From Bolinopsis microptera (taxonomy: Eukaryota; Ctenophora; Tentaculata; Lobata; Bolinopsidae): 64,000 nucleotides of DNA. Shown here piece after piece: positions 56,301-64,000 of the stretch (positions are counted from its first letter, which is position 1; each line of letters starts with the position of its first letter). The notes below the pieces were generated by a model. It was given only the letters and a program-made list of their open reading frames with translations. It did no database searches and had not been told where the DNA came from. The stretch is from assembly GCF_026151205.1 (NCBI RefSeq), contig NC_087073.1, forward strand, positions 19,372,837 through 19,436,836, in the 5' to 3' direction. The translations under genes were made by a program, and so were the position numbers.

Positions 56301-59023
56301 AAGCGCAAAGTCAAGGAGAGGCTTATGAGCGTCAGCAGAGAGAAATTGTAAGATATTGACCGTACCCTTTGATCGATAAGAAACTTAAACAATCTCTAAG
56401 TCAATGAAGCATATTTATTCTTTCTCGCTGTCTTATTTCAATGGGTTATTTGATATCTTGTCACATCTTTTCTTTGATGGGTCTTCTTTTTAAGTAGTGG
56501 ACGGCTGGTTGAAATCTATATCGCGGATCGTGTCAACATTCTCATTATTCTTTTTCCGTTCATTTGTGTCTAATACTGGACGGGTTGTTCTCTTTCAATG
56601 TTTTGTGTTCTATCAACCTATCAAATATCAATGGAAAAGGTAAAAATTATTCGATTCATCACACCAGCAACAGCGAAGACAAGCCCAAGCTGAACGGGAA
56701 GCTTTAGAACGTCAACAGAAAGAACTTGTAAGAACTGAAGATTTGTTAATGTTAAAAAACCGCTTGGTGATTGGATATCGGCATTAGATTTCAATGTCAC
56801 CAAAATCTTCAACTACTACGTTTTCAAATTACCAAATCGTTAATTCGAATTATCACATTCGAAAGTATTAAATGCGAGTCAGACTAGGCTTAATTAAAAA
56901 TCTCATACCAACGATGATTGTTCACAGTATGAGCTAGCACAGCGGGAAGCCTATGCTCAGCAACTGGAATCTGTAAGAATTTAGTGAGAGTGCTACCAAC
57001 TTTAAAATCCTTTCACATTTCACCTTTCTTTTTTACTGGGTATCAGGAACATGCTGAGTGTGTGTTTTATCTCTGATGTTCGGTCTTGTCTGAAACGTTT
57101 CAAATCATGTTTCAATGTGGCATGAAATTCGAGGAGAATCTTTTTGGGAGTATATTCTGGCTTTCAAACTGTAATTTTATTGAATGTAATGCACATTTTT
57201 AAGTAGATATTGTGATAATTTCTAATTGATCAATTTCAGATGTACACCGATAAAGAGACAGGATATGTTATAATGACAGCACTTTCACTATTTTATTAGA
57301 AAATTTACTCCTTGTCATAAGAAGTTTGTTCCAGTGATAAACAATTATTTTTCAGCAACAAAGTCAAACTCAAAGCGCGAGCGCAAGCGCTGCAGCAGAT
57401 GCCGATAAAAGAGAAGACGCAGCCAGACAGGAGAGAGAGCAACAAGATGATGAGCGTCGGGAGAGGGAACGTCAAGAACGCCAGCGTCAACAACAGAGGG
57501 TCATGTTCGCTCCGTAAGAAATATCGAGACCTTTATTGATCGAACGAAGTGTTAAGTTACTCTGTAAAAACAGGCCCTGGTCGGTGCCGCTCACCCCAGC
57601 AAAATCATGGTCGACCTTTTCAGCCTACTTGAGTAATCTATACAAAGCTTCAAAAACTGACACTAAGAACTATCCAGGGTAGCGGAACCAGAACCAGAAC
57701 CTGAGCCTGAAGAGGCTCAAGAGGAATACGAATTTGAAGTGGATCTAGACGATGCTGATTTTGGCCCTAGCGCTGGAGAAAAAGTTGCAGTCATTGATAG
57801 TTTCAAGGAGAAATATCCTATGCTGGATGAAAGTATCCTTAGTATGGCCCTTGAGGCTTGCTCGTGGGACACTGACATTGCTACTACTATTTTCGAGGAA
57901 CAAAAAGAGGAGCATGAAAAGGTTTGGACCGTTTTTTGTAATCACTATCTTCAATGACTTCGAACATTTATCAATATTTTTGATATTATTAGGTATTTTT
58001 ATTTTTGGTATGTTGTAGTTTTTTTGGTATATTTTTACCTATGATCTGAAGGAAATGTGATTTTAGGAGCAGGCGAGGAGAGCGGAGATAATGAGAAGGA
58101 TGATGGGATCTGACGAGCCTGCCAGACCTGCACAACCAGTTGTGGAGGAGAACTTTAATATCTTTGACGATCAGGAAGAAGAGGCTGCAAACTCAGAAGA
58201 TGTTAGTATTAGTAATATGCGAACTTATCTGTACACAAAGTGGGTAAAAATCGATAACTGCATCGTACAGTTCACTAAATTATACTATCTTGTAGGTAGA
58301 TTCAGTAAACCAACTTTTTTTTGAATTTCGCACAGTTTCAGATCACTGTTTGACACCGAATTTTCATATTTTTTACAGGAAGCAGCAGCTTTGGCAGCAG
58401 CCAGAAGAGAAGAGGACGAACGCAGAAACGCAGAGAGAAATAGAGCCAGAGAAGAAAGAAGGCAGCGCAGACTAGAAGAGCAGGAACGAAAGAAGGCTGC
58501 ACGTTCCTCTACTCCTAAGGAGCGCACTCGCACTGAGCGACCAGCAGCTACTCGACCAAAACAGGAACGAGCCCCTAGTGATCAGCCTGCCTATGTCTCT
58601 AAGAATGCAGTTGGTCGAGACCCTTCACTTGCTATAGGACGTGACCCAAGAATGGTTGGCGCAAAATCAAATTTGGCTCTTGGTAGAGACAGCTCCTTAG
58701 CCAAAGGTTGGTTTAATGTTTTGAATACTATGTTATGTACTGTAAAGCTACGAACTGTAGATATGATTTTACTCTATTTACAAACTGTAATTTTCCCGGA
58801 AATTAACTAAATTTGATGAGCACATAAAACATTGATAAGTTTCTATCCAAGAATTAATAAAACTTGTGGTTCAGGATCCGACGGCACATACTCGAGCGGG
58901 AGCGACTGTTCTCTGGCTGTTGGAAGAGACCCATCTATGGTCGGGCATAGAGTTAACTTGGCACAGGGCCGAGATTCCTCTATAGCACTCGGCAGAAACC
59001 CTAAGCTCGTTGGGTGCAATTGA
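53312..59023 (+). CDS. WW-domain protein with Gln-rich exon array, UBA/CUE-like region and GRDP repeats
   Basis: Fourteen exons join in phase (532 aa): 53312-53357, 53484-53599, 54198-54260, 54737-54799, 55268-55339, 55690-55749, 56288-56347, 56668-56727, 56928-56972, 57356-57513, 57678-57921, 58067-58201, 58379-58706 and 58875-59023. A WW domain (about residues 10-42, LPPGWEARYDSGTRRYFFI ... QWVDP) would bind Pro-rich ligands. Exons 3-9 encode a Gln/Glu/Arg helical rod of duplicated 15-24-residue units. Exon 10 is highly charged. Exon 11 has a three-helix UBA/CUE-like region (KYPMLDESILSMALEACSW). The C-terminus is a repeat of about 10 residues (VGRDPSLAIGRDPRMVG ... LALGRDSSLAKG). A WW/ubiquitin-binding adaptor is a reasonable inference; I do not know an exact orthologue. 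The ATG lies 9 nt after tatacctttag. Confidence -1.
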
Positions 59024-60141
59024 TGCCTCGTCGAGACGTGATAGAAATGTATCATGATCAGTCTTTATTGCTTGAAGTTGAACTGACAATCTTGGGATTT
59101 GTCCTTTGAAAGACTTTGTCCTTATATTGTATTTACAAGTATTGTTAGAAATTAGAACAGTGTACATTCTGCATGTATTATTATGATAACTTTGTTATCC
59201 TTAATCAGCACAGACCTACTAAATATTGTACTGTATTATGATAGAATTTGTCAACTAAAGAATATGATCATTGGTATTATATCGATGATTTAGATTTATT
59301 TAGATTTATTTAGAATTATAATTTTAAGTTTCTTGTGAAATGTGAACTCGACTTATTAATATAGTAAGCATAAACAAAAAATATGCATGCTTCAAGTCTT
59401 GAAAAAAACCATCCCGGAAGAATAAGGAAATGTTCAATTTAGGTATTAACTCGAGCAAGTAGATTTTTAGCGCCATCTTTTTGAAATAGTTTGGTCCGAT
59501 ATTTTAGATGCAAATCTATAGTACTATTAAATTGAATACAAATGTACAGTGTAAACTCAAGTTTTAAAATTTGTTGATAATATTGATGTATACGCTTTTG
59601 TTTTTACTTTGAACTAATGTTGTCAGGGATTTTGCCGAACTGAGCACTTTCTACTCATTTTGTGTTTTCTGTTATCATTTTTTTTTCGAGTGAGAGTTTG
59701 AATATGTATTCCTCACCTGACAAACCTACAGTATATTTGAAATGTGTAGATATAATACATTTAAACGATTTTAGATAGCTTATCAGTCTACAGTTATACA
59801 ATTATGTTCTAGTATATGAAATTGTTGTCGTGATAAGAATTTTCCCTGGTCTACAATCTTGTGTTTTCTTGTGCACCTTCAAACTGTGATAAAATGACCC
59901 ATGGCCATGTATCATGATTCATGACGTACGCGTACGGTCGCGGTAGTTGGTTAAGACTTAAGAGTTGACTGAATGATAAATTCCCAATTTAAATTTCTTA
60001 CATTACATCTGACCATTAATTTACACTTTTATTCTCCATGGCGCATTTATTACGTAAACAAATGTCACGACATCGATATTCTTCTTCTGTCACAGTCAAA
60101 CTGGGCACTAATAAGATCGCTTAATTCAGGGTCTCACTGTA
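59024..60141. other. 3' UTR and intergenic, no gene seen
   Basis: AT-rich sequence after the WW-domain gene, ending in the acceptor-like cgcttaattcag that precedes the next ATG by 12 nt. A pentameric duplication (tagatttattt) occurs near 59290. Confidence -1.
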
Positions 60142-61324
60142 ATGGAGGAGAAGGTATTAAACTTGCACGTGTCATGTGAGGTGAGGTACACTCTGCAACC
60201 TGTAGACGATCAACTTGACCTGCAGAGTTTCCTGTCTGATTTTCATAACAACTTGGAAATAGTTGATCTCTTGGAGGCGGGAGACAGTGTTCGTACTAGT
60301 AAATACGAACTGACCCCTTCAGAGGATAATCTGATCGGTATAGCTAGATTGGGTACAGTGAACCATACTTCTTTTTATTTGTCTAGTAAAACTATGAGAT
60401 CGATCTCAGAAACTTTATCCCACTATGATCTTAAGGAGAGGTATGTGAAGGTCGGGATCGAGTATGAAAATGCAAATGTTTCTGACACTTCTTCTGGAAA
60501 TTCAAACTTTCAATCCAATGAAACTTTTATAGCGCCTGAATGTAACACCATTGATGAAATGCAAGCCTTGGCAGACAATTTCGATAGCTTTGGTGATGGA
60601 GCTGTAGGTTTACCATACTAGTACAGATAGTGAGGTGGAAATTCAAAGTGACCGTCCGACTGTGGCAACGACTGGGACAAATGGTTCGCTCTCAGATGCT
60701 TCAACAGGCAAACTAGATTGGGAAGACTATTCATCTGCTTTTGTTCAACAAGATGATCACGTTATTGGTTCTGACGAAGATTTTCTTGACTCAATTAGAC
60801 AGTCTGACGATGATTTACCGCCAAAAGAAGGGAATGTCGTTGTAGATCTTAGGGAACTTCTGCGGAATAAGGGTTCCAATCCTGTATACTATCCTGAGAC
60901 CCACAAGAATCTTACTAATGAAACTTATTCTAATACAGTTTCATTTGAAATAGGCTCTGAGGTTCGCAGTTATGAAAGTTGTACACGGTTTGCTAGGAAG
61001 AAAGATGCCAAAAACAACGTCGCATATCAGGCATGGAAAGCCCTACAAAGTTTGTCCAGTTCAAATTCCTGCTCAGATGACAATGACTTACCTCTAAAAT
61101 CTATGAACTACATTGGTCTTCTAAACCAGCATTTACAGATAAAGCATACTCTTCATTCACTAAAATATGATTACTATGAACATCCCGGTCCATTGTTTAC
61201 TGCCACCCTTACGTTTCAAGGAATGATCCAGCCGTTTAAAACTTCGAAAGGGTTTCCCAATAAAACAGATGCCAAGAGGAGCGTCTTTTATAAGGCTTGT
61301 AGGAGTATCGGTTTATGTAAGTGA
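60142..61324 (+). pseudogene. dsRNA-binding protein, tandem copy 1, interrupted by one frameshift
   Basis: Frame one runs 60142-60621 (159 aa) and carries the N-terminal domain shared with copy 2 (LNLHVSCEVRYTLQPVDD ... KYELTPSEDNLIGIARLGTV). It stops at TAG 60619-60621. The second half continues one base out of frame, open from about 60608 to the stop at 61322-61324. It contains two dsRNA-binding-domain-like modules: LPPKEGNVVVDLRELLRNKG ... FARKKDAKNNVAYQAWKAL and LKSMNYIGLLNQHLQ ... FPNKTDAKRSVFYKACRSIGL. Removing or adding one base between 60608 and 60618 would restore a single reading frame colinear with copy 2. It may be a recent pseudogene, a sequencing error or, less likely, a +1 recoding site. 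The ATG follows an acceptor (cgcttaattcag) by 12 nt. Confidence -1.
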
Positions 61325-61760
61325 TTCGTTAGATCTTTACTGATGAAAATCTTAAAATTTATATTTTTGTTAAACGTGAATGATTTCCGGTAATCTTTAT
61401 TAAAATTCTGTCCCTAATTTATTCCAAAATGTTATTCTTTTAAGTAATTTCAATTATTATTTTTTGACAATTTCTCCTCACGCACCGTGTCGTGGAATTA
61501 CGAATATTGTAAGATCAGTTTAAAAAAATGTCAGCTTGTCTTACCAGATTCTGATAATACAATTATTTACTTTTTAATTTGGTTTTAGAAATGATGAAGT
61601 ACCAGTGCTCACTCACAGTAGCTTTGGTGAAAAATGGAAATTTAAGATGTCAAGAGTATAAATGATGTAACGTATAATTATAAAATGTATCACTAAAAGT
61701 GCTGCTTTACACTCTAGTAAATATCGGTGAAATCAAATTATGCACTCCTAGGATACCGAT
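61325..61760. other. Spacer between the tandem dsRBD genes
   Basis: About 440 bp of AT-rich sequence. It ends in the acceptor-like gcactcctag 12 nt before the ATG at 61761, the same spacing as in copy 1. Confidence -1.
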
Positions 61761-63416
61761 GTGATGAAGAAATCCTTCCTAAGTTTACATGTGTCATGTA
61801 AGCTAGAGTACACTCTAGAACCAGCTGACGAATACGAGACTTACTTTGATCTCCAGGACTTCCTCTCAGACCTTAATGAGAACCCTGAAATGATAGAGCT
61901 CCTGGAGGATGGAGAATGTGTTAACACCCGTAAATATGACCTTACTCCTAACGAAAACAATTTAATAGAAATCACGAAATCAGGGACGGTCTCTGAAATC
62001 CCTTTTTGTTTGTCTTTGGACGACTTGAAATCCGTATCAGACACCTTGTCTCTCTACGATCTAACAAAGAGGTCTCTTGAGATTGGTGTCGAGTTTACGA
62101 AACCAGAAATTATTGGTGATCGTAAAACATTTTCATATGAAAGGACAAATTCTGGCTTTATTGGGCATGCTTATCAAAGCTTAGAACTGTTCGATGATGA
62201 GCAGATGCCATCTAGTTTGGGTGGTGCAATCTTTTCTTTAGTCAGTTACAATAACTACAATAGATTAAAAGATCGCCAGTCAAGTTTTAACGAGGTCTTG
62301 CTCCCTCAATCAGAACCAGTTGCACCGTCCCAAGAAATTAGCGATTACTCAAATTGTGAGCCAAGCGAAATAAGGGCATCATCTGGAAATGTGATAGATG
62401 ATCAGTTAAACTTGGATGATATAAATTTACATATCTCTAACATGCATTCAAACTCTTCCGCATCTACATCAAACATCTCAGCTGAATTATTCAAGGAACC
62501 GCTGATGTTTCAGTCTCTTGCTAACAGCTCCTCCATCGGTGATCCTGATCTTGTTTGTGACACAATCCCTTTTCCAGTGACAACATCATCTAATATCCCG
62601 ACGACATCACCTTTATCCGCTACTCTTGATGTAAACACACGCCCTAATACCAATCCTGTTGCTACGGCAGGAGGAAGTACTGACACCAGCTCCGGTACTG
62701 ATCATAATCGCAGTGATGAACTTCCTCCATGGGGCTTGGAGGTTATTGGGGATCTCGCAAACTATTTACGGAAGAAGGGAGCTTTTCCGTCGATCAGATA
62801 TCATCCAGTCGAGCACACAGATGTTAACAATCGACCTGTTTTCTCTGACACTGTTACATTTCAGATAGATTCTTGTGAGTATAAATTCCCCGAATCTCCG
62901 GGATCCACTCGTTTCATTAAAAAGTCGGATGCTAAAAAGAACGTTGCATATCAAGCATGTAAAGCCCTGAATGTGTATGATGATGGAAATAAGGACGATG
63001 AAATTGAATCAGATGTACCTAATCTTATGGGGGCATCGCCTGATAAAAATCAAAGTGAACTACCTTCTCAAGCATTAAATGTTGACGAAAATTTACAAAG
63101 TTTAGATGCGGTAGACCCCCAAAATCTCGATCTTGGACATGAAGTGTTACCTTCCAACCCAGATGACAGTGGTCTTCCTCCTGAGGGTTCAAATGTTGTT
63201 GGAAAGCTCAACGAACATTTACAATCTTTACATGCGCTGCACACTCTAAAATGGTCAAATGAAATTGGTATAGAATATTTTTCAGTATCTTTATCGTTTA
63301 TGATCAACCAAACTGAATACAGTTTTAGATCTTCAAAAGAGTTTTTTAATAAAAAAGATGCTAAGAGAAGCGCGTTTTATAATGCTTGTAAAGATTTAGG
63401 GTTGTACAAAAGTTAG
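61761..63416 (+). CDS. Two-dsRBD protein with novel N-terminal domain, tandem copy 2
   Basis: An intronless ORF of 551 aa (GTG/ATG choice is clear: the codons at 61761 read ATG ATG after CGATGTG). Residues about 5-110 form a domain shared with copy 1 (LSLHVSCKLEYTLEPADE ... LTPNENNLIEITKSG) that I do not recognise. A Ser/Asn-rich linker follows (about 115-310). The first dsRNA-binding domain is about 320-405 (VIGDLANYLRKKG ... FIKKSDAKKNVAYQACKAL), the second about 470-550 (VVGKLNEHLQSLHALH ... FNKKDAKRSAFYNACKDLGL); both retain the KKxxAK RNA-contact helix. Paired dsRBDs occur in RNA interference cofactors, PKR/PACT-type and ADAR-type proteins, so a role in dsRNA sensing or processing is plausible but inferred. 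An AATAAA lies at 63464. The tandem paralogues suggest an expanding family. Confidence -1.
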   Translation: MMKKSFLSLHVSCKLEYTLEPADEYETYFDLQDFLSDLNENPEMIELLEDGECVNTRKYDLTPNENNLIEITKSGTVSEIPFCLSLDDLKSVSDTLSLYDLTKRSLEIGVEFTKPEIIGDRKTFSYERTNSGFIGHAYQSLELFDDEQMPSSLGGAIFSLVSYNNYNRLKDRQSSFNEVLLPQSEPVAPSQEISDYSNCEPSEIRASSGNVIDDQLNLDDINLHISNMHSNSSASTSNISAELFKEPLMFQSLANSSSIGDPDLVCDTIPFPVTTSSNIPTTSPLSATLDVNTRPNTNPVATAGGSTDTSSGTDHNRSDELPPWGLEVIGDLANYLRKKGAFPSIRYHPVEHTDVNNRPVFSDTVTFQIDSCEYKFPESPGSTRFIKKSDAKKNVAYQACKALNVYDDGNKDDEIESDVPNLMGASPDKNQSELPSQALNVDENLQSLDAVDPQNLDLGHEVLPSNPDDSGLPPEGSNVVGKLNEHLQSLHALHTLKWSNEIGIEYFSVSLSFMINQTEYSFRSSKEFFNKKDAKRSAFYNACKDLGLYKS

Positions 63417-63463
63417 ATTGACTGATATGTTGTTGAATGTCCACAGTTTTTATTTGCTTATTT

Positions 63464-63469
63464 AATAAA
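63464..63469 (+). terminator. AATAAA polyadenylation signal of the dsRBD gene
   Basis: A canonical AATAAA 48 nt after the stop codon of the 551-aa dsRBD gene. Confidence -1.
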
Positions 63470-63674
63470 CAAAAATTGGTTACTCATGTGCATACTTATT
63501 GTTTTGGTAATAGTGTTTCATTTAGGTTTAATTTTGCATGGTATTTTAAATGATATGTACTAATCCACTGTAAGTTCCGTTTTTCTTTGATTTAATTGGT
63601 GACTCATAGATTTGGATTCTGGTTGGGAGGTGGTGCATATTTTCTGGTACATGACAGCAATAAACCAATAAGCC

Positions 63675-64000
63675 TATGAGTATTGCTGAAAGCACAGTGT
63701 AAGGCCTACACGGACCGCCTCTAACTAGTCAATCCCTGTTTACATGCCGTGTAGCAGGGGACTAGAAAGAGCTAAACTAGTAAGCGGGGCATAGCCAATA
63801 CACTATACTTCCATCATTGAGTATATTACCAACCAGAAGGAAAATTTCCTTGTGTTTGGAATCTACCAAGACGAAAGTTGTACAATCCAGCGAAATTCCG
63901 AAGAATCATTCCAGTAGACTAGGCGCATTGCAACCACAGCCACGGAAATACTTATGAGTATTGCTGAAAGCACAGTGTAAGGCCTACACGGACCGCCTCT
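63675..64000. repeat. Direct repeat with 278-bp period, running off the window
   Basis: A 48-nt block beginning tatgagtattgctgaaagca occurs at 63675-63722 and again at 63953-64000, where the window ends. The period (278 bp) suggests a tandem array continuing to the right. The unit contains acagtgtaaggcctacacgg. No tRNA, 5S rRNA or snRNA signature was recognised in it. Confidence -1.

Noticed and set aside
63417-64000. tRNA, 5S rRNA or snRNA gene in the 278-bp repeat
   Set aside because: No A/B box pair, Sm site or recognisable conserved core was found by eye.

Overview
This window is animal nuclear DNA: AT-rich, with genes broken into short exons by small GT-AG introns, metazoan protein families (a C2-C2-RasGAP-PH-Btk Ras GTPase activator, a six-EF-hand secretory-pathway protein, a family A DNA polymerase of the nu type, a WW-domain protein, dsRNA-binding proteins) and many mobile elements. 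No bacterial, organellar or rRNA features were seen. Nearly every gene has a pyrimidine-AG splice acceptor 2-12 nt before its ATG. That pattern suggests spliced-leader trans-splicing, as in hydrozoan cnidarians and several other invertebrates, so a cnidarian-like invertebrate is my best but uncertain guess.

Layout. 0-2 kb: a frame-broken pentraxin/coiled-coil gene. 3.6-5 kb: simple repeats, including an array of CRE-like palindromes. 5.4-10.5 kb (minus): a RASA4/RASAL1-type RasGAP in at least 10 exons; one intron begins with a 16-copy 20-bp minisatellite whose every unit resembles a 5' splice site. 11.6-16.2 kb: three non-autonomous inverted-repeat elements. 16.5-20.6 kb (plus): a CREC-family EF-hand protein with a Helitron-like insert in an intron. 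21.1-23.5 kb: nested inverted repeats, the inner one a 1.36-kb near-perfect palindrome flanked by TTAA. 24.8-28.6 kb: three minisatellites and a MITE-like element, ending in a 42-bp Ser/Thr repeat array. 30.3 kb (minus): a small membrane protein with a TATA box.

31.5-38.8 kb is the highlight: an apparently complete 7.3-kb DNA transposon with 4-bp GAAC target duplications and termini starting CACAGTG, the same heptamer as vertebrate V(D)J recombination signals. Its subterminal regions are packed with CGATAATCG-type motifs. It carries two spliced genes, a 230-aa accessory protein and a 719-aa DDE-type transposase, both open throughout. I place it in or near the CMC (CACTA/Mirage/Chapaev) group and suggest comparison with Transib/RAG.

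39-48 kb (minus): four consecutive single-exon genes (an acidic coiled-coil protein, two related small membrane proteins, and DNA polymerase nu), possibly one trans-spliced transcription unit. 48.6-53.2 kb: retrotransposon remnants and a complex A-B-B-A repeat. 53.3-59.0 kb (plus): a WW-domain protein with seven duplicated tiny phase-0 exons, most of them Gln-rich, a UBA/CUE-like region and a C-terminal GRDP repeat. 60.1-63.4 kb (plus): tandem paralogues encoding two dsRNA-binding domains behind a shared unrecognised N-terminal domain; the first copy is frameshifted.
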